Source: Polaribacter sp. (GTDB lineage: Bacteria > Bacteroidota > Bacteroidia > Flavobacteriales > Flavobacteriaceae). Taken from it: a stretch of DNA of 64,000 nt. How positions within the stretch are numbered: the first letter of the stretch is position 1; the number at the start of each line of letters is the position of its first letter. The stretch spans positions 1-64,000 of the forward strand of contig JABJPX010000011.1 in NCBI GenBank assembly GCA_018663625.1, given 5' to 3'. The notes under the pieces are model-generated. The model had not been told where the DNA came from. It worked only from the letters and a program-made list of their open reading frames with translations, and did no database searches. Below are positions 8,867 through 17,478 of this stretch, one piece after another. Both the position numbers and the translations under genes were made by a program.

Positions 8867-9634
8867 ATGGCAACATACAAGAAAAGAGGGTACAAACCTT
8901 CAGATAAAAAAGACCAACAACAAGTTGATGAGATTCAAAGCACAACGGCAGAAGTATTCAATACTTTAGACGAAACCGCGAGTAAATCTGAACAATGGAT
9001 CGAAAAAAACAGCAAACCTTTATTCTATGGTTTGATTGTTATTGTTGTTTTTGTATTGGGATTGTTAGGTTATAACAAATATGTTATAGAACCCGCAGAA
9101 TTAGATGCTTCTAATCAATTGGCTTTTCCAAGAAAATATTTCAATGATGCAGCTATCGCTGGGTCATCAATAGATTCTTTGTTAGTTTTAGGTTTAGAAG
9201 GAGCAGATGGTAAATATGGTTTTATAGATGTTGCGGCTAAGTATAGTGGTACAAAATCTGGAAATCTAGCAAACTATTATGCAGGTGTTTCTTATTTACA
9301 ATTAAAAGAATATGCGAAAGCTATCGAATATTTAGAACAATTTAATTCTGATGATGAGCTTGTAGGTCCTGTTGCGCTAGGTGCTATCGGGGATGCTTTT
9401 GCAGATATCAATCAACCAGAACAAGCATTGGAATATTACATTAAAGCTGCTAATAAAAAAGACAACGCTTTTACAACGCCATTATTTTTGCAAAAAGCTG
9501 GTTTTACAGCCATGGAATTGAAAGAATTTGGGAAAGCTGAACAACTTTTTACGCAGATTAAAGAACAGTATGCTACTTCTGAACAAGGTAAAGATGCTGA
9601 CAAATATATCAATGCAGCTAAATACGCACAATAG
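8867..9634 (+). CDS. Tetratricopeptide-repeat membrane protein
   Basis: A 255-residue protein with a hydrophilic Lys/Gln-rich N-terminus (1-48), one membrane helix at about 51-68 (FYGLIVIVVFVLGLLGYN), and a C-terminal region of TPR-like helices from about 135 (NLANYYAGVSYLQLKEYAKAIEYLEQF; GAIGDAFADINQPEQALEYYIKA; AGFTAMELKEFGKAEQLFTQI). The topology, cytoplasmic N-terminus and outward TPRs, resembles YfgM, which binds the Sec translocon and chaperones. That role is inference. It is followed after 69 bases by ribH, a gene order common in flavobacteria. Confidence 0.85.
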   Translation: MATYKKRGYKPSDKKDQQQVDEIQSTTAEVFNTLDETASKSEQWIEKNSKPLFYGLIVIVVFVLGLLGYNKYVIEPAELDASNQLAFPRKYFNDAAIAGSSIDSLLVLGLEGADGKYGFIDVAAKYSGTKSGNLANYYAGVSYLQLKEYAKAIEYLEQFNSDDELVGPVALGAIGDAFADINQPEQALEYYIKAANKKDNAFTTPLFLQKAGFTAMELKEFGKAEQLFTQIKEQYATSEQGKDADKYINAAKYAQ

Positions 9635-9703
9635 TATTTAGAGATTCGTTTTTAGGAGTTCGTAAAAACCTAACGACTAAACCGAATCACTAAAACCGAA
9701 TAA

Positions 9704-10210
9704 ATGGCTACAACCAATTTATCATATTACGATAAAGCAACAATCCCAAATGCGAAGTCTTTTCGATTTGGGATTGTTGTTTCTGAATGGAATCCAGAAA
9801 TCACCACAAACCTTGCAAAAGGAGCAATCGATACTTTAATGGATTGTGGGGCTTCTATAGAAAATATTATATCTTGGGAAGTACCAGGGAGTTTCGAACT
9901 TGTTTACGGTTGCAAGAAAATGATTGAATCTCAAAAAATAGATGCAGTTATTGCCATTGGAAATGTCATCCAAGGAGAAACAAAACATTTCGACTTTGTT
10001 TGCAAAGGAGTTACACAAGGAATTGTAGATTTGAACATTAAATATGATGTTCCGGTAATTTTCTGTGTATTGACAGACAATACAAAGCAACAATCTTTAG
10101 ATCGTTCTGGAGGAGCCCTCGGAAATAAAGGAATTGAATGTGCTGTAGCCGCAATAAAAATGGCTGCATTAAAACATTTGGATCGAAAAAGTGACCATAT
10201 TGGTTTTTAA
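9704..10210 (+). CDS. ribH: 6,7-dimethyl-8-ribityllumazine synthase
   Basis: A 168-residue enzyme of riboflavin synthesis that condenses 5-amino-6-ribitylaminouracil with 3,4-dihydroxy-2-butanone 4-phosphate. Visible signatures are VVSEWNPEIT (substrate-binding Trp/Asn), VPGSFELVYG, and AIGNVIQGETKHFDFV with the catalytic His near residue 94 and the phosphate-binding GET. Length agrees with family members that form 60-mers or decamers. It is probably co-transcribed with the upstream TPR gene; no terminator or promoter box is seen between them. No FMN riboswitch precedes it. Confidence 0.97.
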   Translation: MATTNLSYYDKATIPNAKSFRFGIVVSEWNPEITTNLAKGAIDTLMDCGASIENIISWEVPGSFELVYGCKKMIESQKIDAVIAIGNVIQGETKHFDFVCKGVTQGIVDLNIKYDVPVIFCVLTDNTKQQSLDRSGGALGNKGIECAVAAIKMAALKHLDRKSDHIGF

Positions 10211-10350
10211 AAAAAACCAATATAATCTTCAAGTACTTTTAACCTCAATTTTCGAAAAATCATTTTAAATTCTGTAAATTTGAAATATGCTTTCAATTGG
10301 TATACAAATTGATTCACATCAATGACTATTTTCAATTCAAACAAAACACT

Positions 10351-10626
10351 ATGGGATTTTTTAAACGTACAAATAAGAAATTTGATTATCAACCACGTTA
10401 CTACAAAGGAGAAGGGAGTCCTTTTAAAATAGAACATAAATTAGATCAGTTTAGAAGTACAACAGGTAAAAACAAAGGAATTAAATCTAAGTTTTCTGAT
10501 GCTCTAGAAGAATTAAAGAACCCCGATCAAAAAGTAAACAAAAATCTAATGATTATTATTGGTATTTTACTTTTTATCTTTTTATGTATTATCGATTTCG
10601 ATTTATCAATATTTTTCAATAATTAA
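10351..10626 (+). CDS. Small basic membrane-anchored protein, unknown
   Basis: A 91-residue protein beginning at ATG 10351 (GFFKRTNKKFDYQPRYYKG). An upstream in-frame ATG at 10297 would add 18 residues, but the conserved-looking start of this family is MGFFKR. The first 60 residues are Lys/Arg-rich and aromatic; the last 25 form one membrane helix (NLMIIIGILLFIFLCII). Similar proteins between ribH and mutL in flavobacteria have sometimes been named riboflavin synthase beta subunit, a label the sequence does not support. Its stop overlaps the mutL start by one base (TAATG), so it is translationally coupled to mutL. Function unknown. Confidence 0.75.
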   Translation: MGFFKRTNKKFDYQPRYYKGEGSPFKIEHKLDQFRSTTGKNKGIKSKFSDALEELKNPDQKVNKNLMIIIGILLFIFLCIIDFDLSIFFNN

Positions 10627-12440
10627 TGTCAGACATTATTCAACTTTTGCCAGATCATGTGGCAAACCAAATTGCTGCTGGTGAAGTAGTACAAAGACCT
10701 GCCTCCGTTGTAAAAGAGTTGCTGGAAAATGCGATTGATGCGGGTGCAAATTCCATAAAATTACTTTTAAAAGATGCCGGTAAAACATTAATTCAAGTAA
10801 TTGATGACGGAAAAGGAATGAGTACCACAGATGCGCGTTTATGTTTTGAACGCCATGCAACTTCCAAAATAAAAAAAGCAGAAGATTTATTCAATCTCAA
10901 TACCAAAGGTTTTCGTGGAGAGGCATTGGCCTCTATTGCTGCAATTGCACATGTAGCCCTTAAAACAAAACAGGAAAATGACGAATTGGGAAGTCAAATT
11001 AAAATTGAAGGGAGTAAAATCATTTCGCAAGATTTTATTTCAACCGCAACTGGAACCAGTTTGGCGGTAAAGAATTTATTTTACAACATCCCTGCTCGAA
11101 GAAATTTCTTAAAGTCAGACACTATAGAAACCCGGCATATTATTGATGAATTTCAACGGGTTGCTTTGGCACACCCAAGCATCTCTTTTTTATTACACCA
11201 CAATAATAATGAAGTCTACAATTTAAGAAGCAGCAATCTAAAAAAACGAGTTGTAGCTATTTTTGGGGCTAAAATGAATGAAAAATTAGTACCCATCGAA
11301 GAGAAAACAGATTTGATTACGATACAAGGTTTTATTACCAAACCCGAATTCGCAAAGAAGAAAAGAGGCGAACAGTTCTTTTTTGTAAACGATCGTTTTA
11401 TTAAAAGCTCCTATCTAAATCATGCCGTTGTCAATGCATTTGACGGTTTACTAGAGCACTCAAGTCACCCCTCCTATTTCTTATATTTATCAGTGCCGGC
11501 AAATAGTATTGATATTAATATTCATCCTACCAAGACAGAAATTAAGTTTGACAACGAAAAAGCGCTATATGCTATTCTAAGAGCGACCATAAAACACAGT
11601 TTAGGACAATACAATGTGGCGCCTGTTTTAGATTTCAACAGAGACGCCAATTTAGACGTCCCTTATCACTTTAAAGGAAAAACAGGAACCTCTTCTCCAA
11701 AAATTACTGTAGACCCCGATTTCAATCCTTTTAAAGAGGTTGAACAAAACAAAGTACAATTTCCATATAAGCGAGAGGTTTCTAAAGAAAGTTGGGAATC
11801 ACTATACACTCATGTAGAAGTTGAAAGTAACGAAACAAACCAAGCCGCTTTGTTTGATACTGAAACAGTAAAAGAAACAGGGAAGACATTACAAATTCAG
11901 CGAAAATATCTACTAAGTTCTATTAAGTCTGGTGTGGTATTAATCAGTCAATCCTTAGCACATCAACGTATTTTATATGAAAATTTCTTAGAGAGCATTA
12001 CCGTAAAAGAAGCCAACAGCCAACAGTTATTATTTCCCGTAAATATTCAATTAATTGCTTCAGAAATTGAAATTATCTATTCTCTAAAAACAGAATTAGA
12101 AAATGCTGGTTTTTCTTTTGGTGAGTTTACAAAAACAGGAGTTACGATTAAAGGAATACCCGTTTCTGTGACCGAAAGTCAGATTACGGTTATTTTAGAA
12201 GAATTAATTCGTGATATTGATTTGGAAGTGCCTGATGCGAGTTTTAGCCCCTTCGACTTAATGGCGAAGTCTTTTTCTAAAACATTGGCCATTAAAACGG
12301 GCACTATACTTTCTGCCTTAGAACAAGAAAATCTTGTAAACGACTTGTTTTCTTGTAAGGAACCAAGTATTTCTCCTTTTGGGAAATTGACTTTTAAAAC
12401 TTTGACTTTAAAAGAAATTGATTTAATTTTTAACAATTAA
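10626..12440 (+). CDS. mutL: MutL, mismatch repair ATPase
   Basis: A 604-residue MutL. The GHKL ATPase domain is complete: ENAIDAGANSIKL (about 33-45), DDGKGM, and GFRGEALASIAAI (about 95-107). The transducer domain continues to about 330 (FFFVNDRFI, DINIHPTKTEIKF). The C-terminal dimerisation domain is unusual: the endonuclease motif usually written DQHAxxE reads SQSLAHQR here (about 440-447), and the CPHGRP-like end motif is replaced by CKEPSISPFGK. It therefore probably lacks nicking activity. The start is fixed by a one-base overlap with the preceding gene. Confidence 0.95.
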   Translation: MSDIIQLLPDHVANQIAAGEVVQRPASVVKELLENAIDAGANSIKLLLKDAGKTLIQVIDDGKGMSTTDARLCFERHATSKIKKAEDLFNLNTKGFRGEALASIAAIAHVALKTKQENDELGSQIKIEGSKIISQDFISTATGTSLAVKNLFYNIPARRNFLKSDTIETRHIIDEFQRVALAHPSISFLLHHNNNEVYNLRSSNLKKRVVAIFGAKMNEKLVPIEEKTDLITIQGFITKPEFAKKKRGEQFFFVNDRFIKSSYLNHAVVNAFDGLLEHSSHPSYFLYLSVPANSIDINIHPTKTEIKFDNEKALYAILRATIKHSLGQYNVAPVLDFNRDANLDVPYHFKGKTGTSSPKITVDPDFNPFKEVEQNKVQFPYKREVSKESWESLYTHVEVESNETNQAALFDTETVKETGKTLQIQRKYLLSSIKSGVVLISQSLAHQRILYENFLESITVKEANSQQLLFPVNIQLIASEIEIIYSLKTELENAGFSFGEFTKTGVTIKGIPVSVTESQITVILEELIRDIDLEVPDASFSPFDLMAKSFSKTLAIKTGTILSALEQENLVNDLFSCKEPSISPFGKLTFKTLTLKEIDLIFNN

Positions 12441-12444
12441 AACT

Positions 12445-13152
12445 ATGGGTAATATTACAGAAACAATCAAACACCTGATCATTTTAAATGTTATTTTATT
12501 TGTTGTTCCACAATTTTTAAATTTAGATTTAACAAATATTCTCGCTTTACATTTCCCTCAAAATGAACACTTTGGATTTTGGCAATACCTAACAAGTACC
12601 TTTATGCATGGGAGTTTTGGACACATACTCTTTAATATGTATGGCTTGTATGCTTTTGGAACCCCCTTAGAACAAATGTGGGGAAAAAAGAAGTTTCTCT
12701 TTTTCTATTTTTCAACAGGAATTGGTGCTAGTATCATTTATACACTTGTAAATTATTATCAGTTTAATGATGCCTTTGAAAAACTTATCGAATTAGGAGC
12801 TACAAAAATGGAGATCATGAAATTGATGAATCCAACACTTATTTATAATGATGAAATTTTACAAACCGTTAACGCTCTTTACAACACATCTGCATTGGGT
12901 GCCTCTGGCGCTGTTTATGGCGTTTTAGTCGCATTTGGCTTGTACTTTAAAGAAGCGAAATTAGCGATGATCTTCTTTCCAATTCCAATTGCTGCAAAAT
13001 ACTTTATTCCGATACTGCTTTTAGGAGATTTATTCTTTGGAATGACAAGGTACTCTGTAGGAAATATTGCGCATTTTGCACACATTGGTGGTGCCCTTGT
13101 TGGTTTTATCATTGCATGGTATTGGAAAAAAAATCAATTTAAATTTTCTTAA
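12445..13152 (+). CDS. Rhomboid-family intramembrane serine protease 1
   Basis: A 235-residue multi-pass membrane protein. The rhomboid catalytic dyad is present: Ser in GASGAVYG near residue 153 and His in HFAHIGGALVGF near 213. HGSFGHILFNMYGLYAFG (about 55-72) is the family's HxxxN oxyanion segment. Between TM2 and TM3 there is an inserted amphipathic segment (about 112-140) rich in Glu and Lys. Rhomboids cleave helices within the membrane; substrates are unknown. It starts 4 bases after mutL, ends exactly where a second rhomboid gene begins, and so belongs to the mutL operon. Confidence 0.92.
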   Translation: MGNITETIKHLIILNVILFVVPQFLNLDLTNILALHFPQNEHFGFWQYLTSTFMHGSFGHILFNMYGLYAFGTPLEQMWGKKKFLFFYFSTGIGASIIYTLVNYYQFNDAFEKLIELGATKMEIMKLMNPTLIYNDEILQTVNALYNTSALGASGAVYGVLVAFGLYFKEAKLAMIFFPIPIAAKYFIPILLLGDLFFGMTRYSVGNIAHFAHIGGALVGFIIAWYWKKNQFKFS

Positions 13153-14007
13153 ATGAGTTTCATACACACCTTACAAAGTAAATATAAAGAAGCGAATAGT
13201 GTAGAAAAGCTGATCTACATCAACGTAGCCATCTTTATACTTTCTATTTTTTTTAGTGTGCTTCCTGGATTGTACAAAGGACAAACAAACTGGCTAGTGA
13301 ATTGGTTTTCATTAGATTCTAGCACAGAAGTATTTCTATCAAAACCATGGGCAATTGTTTCTTACGGATTTTTACACGCCGATTTTTTGCATTTAATATC
13401 GAACCTCATTGTTTTGTATTTTATCGGGAATCTTTTTATTCAATACTTTACACAAAAACAATTTCAGACTTTTTATTTTCTAGGAATTATTTTTGGCGGA
13501 CTGTTATTCATTCTTAGTTATAATTATTTTCCACTTTTCAGTAACAATCAAGGTCAATTAATAGGAGCTTCTGCTGGGGTTTCTGCAATTTTCGCAGGAA
13601 TTGCAACCTACATGCCAAACTATCAATTGAAATTGCGGTTTATCGGCTTTGTGAAATTATGGTATTTGGCTGGAATATGGATTGTTTTAAATTTCATGGG
13701 TTTAAATGGAGGAAATGCTGGTGGAAATTTTGCACACTTAGGAGGTGCACTCTTCGGATATCTTTATACAAAACAAGCAACTACTAAAAGTGCTGGAATT
13801 CTGAATTGGCTAACTCTTCGCTTTCAGAAAAAAGAAAAACCTTTAAAAACTGCTTATAGATCGACTACAAAAAAGAAAAAAACACCCACAAATACAGGAC
13901 CAAATCAAAAACAAATTGATGCCATTTTAGATAAAATTAGCAAGTCAGGGTATGATACCTTATCAAAAGCAGAAAAGGACTTCTTGTTTAAACAAGGAAA
14001 GCGTTAA
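13153..14007 (+). CDS. Rhomboid-family protease 2 with soluble C-terminal tail
   Basis: A 284-residue membrane protein that abuts the preceding rhomboid stop. It has HADFLHLISNLIVLYFIG (HxxxN segment), the catalytic-Ser motif GASAGVSAI near 138-146, and the His in NFAHLGGALFGY near 194. After the last helix a basic linker (about 215-245, RFQKKEKPLKTAYRSTTKKK) leads to a short helical C-terminal domain (KQIDAILDKISKSGYDTLSKAEKDFLF). That ending is a recurring tail of Bacteroidota rhomboids; its function is unknown. The two rhomboids are only distantly alike, so this is an old duplication rather than a recent one. Confidence 0.92.
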   Translation: MSFIHTLQSKYKEANSVEKLIYINVAIFILSIFFSVLPGLYKGQTNWLVNWFSLDSSTEVFLSKPWAIVSYGFLHADFLHLISNLIVLYFIGNLFIQYFTQKQFQTFYFLGIIFGGLLFILSYNYFPLFSNNQGQLIGASAGVSAIFAGIATYMPNYQLKLRFIGFVKLWYLAGIWIVLNFMGLNGGNAGGNFAHLGGALFGYLYTKQATTKSAGILNWLTLRFQKKEKPLKTAYRSTTKKKKTPTNTGPNQKQIDAILDKISKSGYDTLSKAEKDFLFKQGKR

Positions 14008-14008
14008 T

Positions 14009-15031
14009 ATGAAAAAATTATCGTTTCTTGACAAAATAATCTACTTGCTAAATTCACTTTTAGCGATCCTGTTAGTATTGTCCTATTTACTCCCTTTTGT
14101 ATCTCCTAATAGTATTGTAATTTTTGCAATTTTAAGCCTGTTTGTGCCTGTTTTAATTTTTCTGAATGGGCTATTTGTCATCTACTGGCTCATCAAACTA
14201 AAAAAACAACTCCTTCTCTCCTCCATTGTTTTAACGATTGGCTTCTTTTTTTCAACCCCTTTTTATAAAATTTCTGATAAAACTTCTTCCCTGAACAAAG
14301 ATCTAAAAGTGATGAGTTACAATGTAAAATCATTTGATTTATTTCATAATACAAAAGAAGGTAATCCCTCAATAAATGGCTTCGATTACATTGCAGCAAT
14401 AGCTCCAGATGTACTTTTGGTACAAGAATATTATCAATCTAGCAAAATCAAATTAGACTTTCCATATCAATATATAAAGAAACAGAGTATTGGCGGTAGG
14501 TTTGGAATGGCTATATATTCTAAATTTAAAATTATAAATAGCGGTTCATTGGATCTAAAAAAGACCGGAAACAATATTATTTTTGTTGATATTTTGAAAG
14601 AAAAGGACACTATTAGAATCTACAATTTACACTTAGAGTCTTTAAGAATAAAACCTTATGAGGAAAACTTTGGTGAAAAGGATTCAAAAAAACTAATTGA
14701 TCGAGTAAGTCTTACATTCAAAAAACAAGCGGATCAAACCGCCTTATTTTTAGCACATGAAAAGAAGTGGAAAGGAAAAAAAATAGTAGGTGGCGATTTT
14801 AACAATACCGCTTACTCATGGGTTTATAACCAAATTGGAAACAACAAAACAGATGCATTTATATCCGCAGGTAAGGGTTTTGGAAAAACGTATCGCTATT
14901 TTTTACCAACCCGAATCGATTTTATTTTTACAGATATAAGAGCCAACATAAGTACCTTTAAAACCTTTGATGTAAAATATTCAGACCACTACCCGATTCT
15001 TACAAAAGTAAACTGGGAACCCGAACTTTAG
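14009..15031 (+). CDS. Membrane-anchored endonuclease/exonuclease/phosphatase-family protein
   Basis: A 340-residue protein starting at ATG 14009, two bases after the rhomboid stop; a longer frame from 13952 would run back into that gene. Three N-terminal membrane helices (about 10-35, 42-63, 67-85) are followed by an EEP-fold domain with MSYNVKSFD, the metal-ligand Glu in LLVQEYYQ, GGDFNNTAYS and the terminal YSDHYPI. These are the catalytic residues of DNase I/sphingomyelinase-type hydrolases. A membrane-tethered, outward-facing phosphodiesterase is likely, but the substrate is unknown. It is the last gene of the mutL run and ends 5 bases from a convergent gene. Confidence 0.87.
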   Translation: MKKLSFLDKIIYLLNSLLAILLVLSYLLPFVSPNSIVIFAILSLFVPVLIFLNGLFVIYWLIKLKKQLLLSSIVLTIGFFFSTPFYKISDKTSSLNKDLKVMSYNVKSFDLFHNTKEGNPSINGFDYIAAIAPDVLLVQEYYQSSKIKLDFPYQYIKKQSIGGRFGMAIYSKFKIINSGSLDLKKTGNNIIFVDILKEKDTIRIYNLHLESLRIKPYEENFGEKDSKKLIDRVSLTFKKQADQTALFLAHEKKWKGKKIVGGDFNNTAYSWVYNQIGNNKTDAFISAGKGFGKTYRYFLPTRIDFIFTDIRANISTFKTFDVKYSDHYPILTKVNWEPEL

Positions 15032-15036
15032 GTCTG

Positions 15037-16644
15037 CTATTCTGTTTTTTGGACGTTCTTTAAATGCAAATGATTGATGGGATTGATCCCTAATCCTGTT
15101 AGGTTTTTATTCGTAAAACGAAGCACTTCATCATAATACAATGGGATTACAGGGGCTGTCTCCATCATTAAACTGTCCATTTTCTGATAAATAAGATATC
15201 GCTTTTGATTGTCAACTGTCTCCACTGCTTTTTCATACAATGCATCAAATTGGTCATTTTTATAGTGTGTATAATTAGGTCCGTTTGGAGAGAAATTTTT
15301 ACTGTGATAAATGAATAAATAATTTTCAGCATCTGGGTAATCAGCCACCCAACTTCCTCTAAAAATACTTAACTGACCGTTTGCTTTTCGCTCTCGTAAA
15401 GTAGATGCTGGCAGAACTTCTACATCAACTTCCAACCCAATCTTTTGCATCTCTCTTTGAATGTATTCACACAAGTCCAGGTATTGACTATCGGTACTTA
15501 TGGTGATTTTAGGATTGTTATTTCCAGACTCCAATTTATATGCTTCAATCAGTTGTTTCGCCCTTTGAGGTTGATAAGTATATCCTTTCATCTGATTGAA
15601 CGAAGGTAATCCTTTTGGAATAAAACCATTTAAGGCTGGAGTACCAATTCCATTTCTTAAATATAAAATCATTTTTTCTTTATCAAAACCATAGTTCAGG
15701 GCTTTTCTCAATTTTAATGAATTGGCTTCCTCCTCTGCTGCATCCATATAAACGCCAAGATATTCTGTGTTTAAGTATGGACTCGTCATCATCTTTATTT
15801 TTGAGGCATAACGCGATTGTAATTTCCCTTTTTTGGTCAAAAGGTCATCTTTATAAGAATTATCAATACTGTTTAAAAAATCGAGATTCCCTTGAATGAA
15901 CTGTAAGAATTCGCTTTGCTTGTCTGGTAAAAAAGTAATTGCTACTGCTTCTAAATATGGAAGTCGAACCCCATTTTCATCCATTTCATAGAAGTTGTTG
16001 TTTTTTCTTAAAACCAATTTAATATTCTCTTTCCACAATTTGAAATGAAAAGGCCCCGTTCCAATTGGGTTTTCTCTAAAGGAATCGCCAAAATAGTCAA
16101 GAGCTTCTTTAGGGACAACCGAGCAATATTTCATTGTTAATAGACTTAAAAAAGGAGGAAATGGTTTTTTAAGCTGAATGGTAAAAACATGTGAGCTCAC
16201 AGCTGCAAAAGAAGCTACAAATTCTAACACCCATTTGCCTGGTGAAGCTACTTCAGGATCTAATAATCGCTGAAATGAATACTCAAAATCCTTGGCAATA
16301 ACGTTTCGGGTACTGTCTTTACCAAACAAAGCATGTTTGTGAAATTGAACATCCGTTCGCAAATGAAATTGATAAGACAATCCATCTTCAGAAATCGTCC
16401 ATTTTTCTGCAATATCAGGAATTACTTGCAAGGAATCATTCAATTGAACCAAACCATTAAAAAGTTGCGTAGTTACCCAAATAGTTCGTAAATCCTTAGA
16501 AAAAGCAGGATCTAATGTATTGATATTTTTGTGCTCATTGTATCTAAAAACCTGCGAATCATTGTATTTATTTTTCTTTTGATCGCAAGATGAAAACACA
16601 ATAATTGCGATTAAAAAAAGAACGTATTTAATTTTCAAAACCAT
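15037..16644 (-). CDS. Peptide/nickel-type ABC substrate-binding lipoprotein
   Basis: A 535-residue SBP_bac_5 (OppA/DppA-like) protein with an SPII signal ending at Cys20 (IVFSSC). Family features include NINTLDPAFSKD near the start, SEDGLSYQFHLRTDVQFH, FSFQRLLDPE-like YSFQRLLDPEV, NPIGTGPF, and near the end FRGSWVADYPDAENYLFIYHS. It binds oligopeptides or similar ligands in the periplasm. No permease or ATPase gene is nearby, so it is an orphan binding protein as often seen in flavobacteria, or uses transporters encoded elsewhere. It overlaps the upstream monooxygenase-like gene by 17 bases. Confidence 0.92.
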   Translation of the reverse strand: MVLKIKYVLFLIAIIVFSSCDQKKNKYNDSQVFRYNEHKNINTLDPAFSKDLRTIWVTTQLFNGLVQLNDSLQVIPDIAEKWTISEDGLSYQFHLRTDVQFHKHALFGKDSTRNVIAKDFEYSFQRLLDPEVASPGKWVLEFVASFAAVSSHVFTIQLKKPFPPFLSLLTMKYCSVVPKEALDYFGDSFRENPIGTGPFHFKLWKENIKLVLRKNNNFYEMDENGVRLPYLEAVAITFLPDKQSEFLQFIQGNLDFLNSIDNSYKDDLLTKKGKLQSRYASKIKMMTSPYLNTEYLGVYMDAAEEEANSLKLRKALNYGFDKEKMILYLRNGIGTPALNGFIPKGLPSFNQMKGYTYQPQRAKQLIEAYKLESGNNNPKITISTDSQYLDLCEYIQREMQKIGLEVDVEVLPASTLRERKANGQLSIFRGSWVADYPDAENYLFIYHSKNFSPNGPNYTHYKNDQFDALYEKAVETVDNQKRYLIYQKMDSLMMETAPVIPLYYDEVLRFTNKNLTGLGINPINHLHLKNVQKTE

Positions 16645-16945
16645 ATGCTCTTTCTACTTTACAAATTCTTAATTGGTATTTCTTATACCATTTTTCTCGT
16701 CCCAATTCCCTGACTGCAGCATGTTCCATATTGTTTTTCCATGCAGAAATAGCAGCTAATGTTTGCCAATATGAAACAGTAACCCCAATTTCTGAGCGTG
16801 CAGATTCCATCCCTAAAAAACCTTTTTGTTGTTTTGCAAGAATTTCCATTCTTTGAGCTGCTTCTCGATATCCGTCGGTATTTTCTGAAGATATTTTCGT
16901 AAAAATAACCGCATAATATGGCGTTTCTAAATTATCTACAATCAT
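16628..16945 (-). CDS. Antibiotic biosynthesis monooxygenase (ABM)-like small protein
   Basis: A 105-residue protein with the ferredoxin-like ABM fold pattern: YYAVIFTKIS, the helix GYREAAQRMEILAKQQKGFLGM, the strand GVTVSYWQTLAAISAWKNN and a final YQLRICKVERAY. ABM proteins include cofactor-free monooxygenases, haem-degrading enzymes and many of unknown role. No residue set identifies a substrate. It is tightly packed between the GNAT gene (4-base ATGA overlap) and the peptide-binding lipoprotein (17-base overlap), so the three genes form one transcript, though a common function is not apparent. Confidence 0.82.
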   Translation of the reverse strand: MIVDNLETPYYAVIFTKISSENTDGYREAAQRMEILAKQQKGFLGMESARSEIGVTVSYWQTLAAISAWKNNMEHAAVRELGREKWYKKYQLRICKVERAYGFEN

Positions 16946-17439
16946 ACGTATAATTCATATTTTGTTTCTGGCAGTTGGAGTTCTTGATTTATAAATTTTC
17001 TCACTTGTTTAAAACCCAATCGTGCTAAAATTTTAGTAGATGCGCTGTTTAAATCAACCGCAGATGCCACTATTTTTTGAATGCCGATTTGTTTACAATA
17101 CTGCAGTAAATTAAGACAAATTTCTGTTCCATATCCTAAACTCCAATATTCTTCTAAAAACCGAATCCCTACTTCATCATCTTCTCCGTCTTTCACAAGG
17201 GCCAATGTTCCCACAAAAAAACGATCTTCTTTACGCTCAATTGCATAAATCCAAAAATCATTTTTTGGCAGCGTGTATTTGGATATCAATGCAGATAATT
17301 CGATCGAATGGGCCGCTAAGGTATTCACCTCACCGTCCGCATAGCGCATTACGTTCGAATTACTTTGCATTTTATGAAAGGAATCTAAATCTTCCAAAAT
17401 TAATTTGCGTACTTGTAAGCGATCAGTTTCAAAAATCAT
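16942..17439 (-). CDS. GNAT-family N-acetyltransferase (RimJ/RimL type)
   Basis: A 165-residue protein starting at MIFETDRLQVRKL, the usual opening of RimJ/RimL-like acetyltransferases. A longer frame starting at 17466 would run through the mtaB promoter region, so the internal ATG at 17439 is preferred. The acetyl-CoA-binding region is EVGIRFLEEYWSLGYGTEICLN, with the second half IQKIVASAVDLNSASTKILARLGF. Substrate unknown; family members acetylate ribosomal proteins, antibiotics or metabolites. It is first in a three-gene run and divergent from mtaB. Confidence 0.85.
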   Translation of the reverse strand: MIFETDRLQVRKLILEDLDSFHKMQSNSNVMRYADGEVNTLAAHSIELSALISKYTLPKNDFWIYAIERKEDRFFVGTLALVKDGEDDEVGIRFLEEYWSLGYGTEICLNLLQYCKQIGIQKIVASAVDLNSASTKILARLGFKQVRKFINQELQLPETKYELYV

Positions 17440-17450
17440 CAATAAAAGTG

Positions 17451-17458
17451 TAAATTTG
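17451..17458 (+). promoter_or_regulatory. -7 box TAAATTTG of mtaB
   Basis: Exact TAnnTTTG match, 20 bases before the mtaB ATG. TTTC at 17427-17430 sits 20 bases upstream as a partial -33 element. Its position inside the longer GNAT frame argues for the shorter GNAT start. Confidence 0.55.
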
Positions 17459-17478
17459 CAACGCATAAATGTACACTA

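Noticed and set aside
10297..10350. 18-residue extension of the small membrane protein before mutL
   Set aside because: The family-like start is MGFFKR at 10351 and the extension is non-descript AT-rich sequence.
13952..14008. N-terminal extension of the EEP-family protein
   Set aside because: It would run back into the rhomboid gene; the ATG at 14009 gives a good membrane helix directly.
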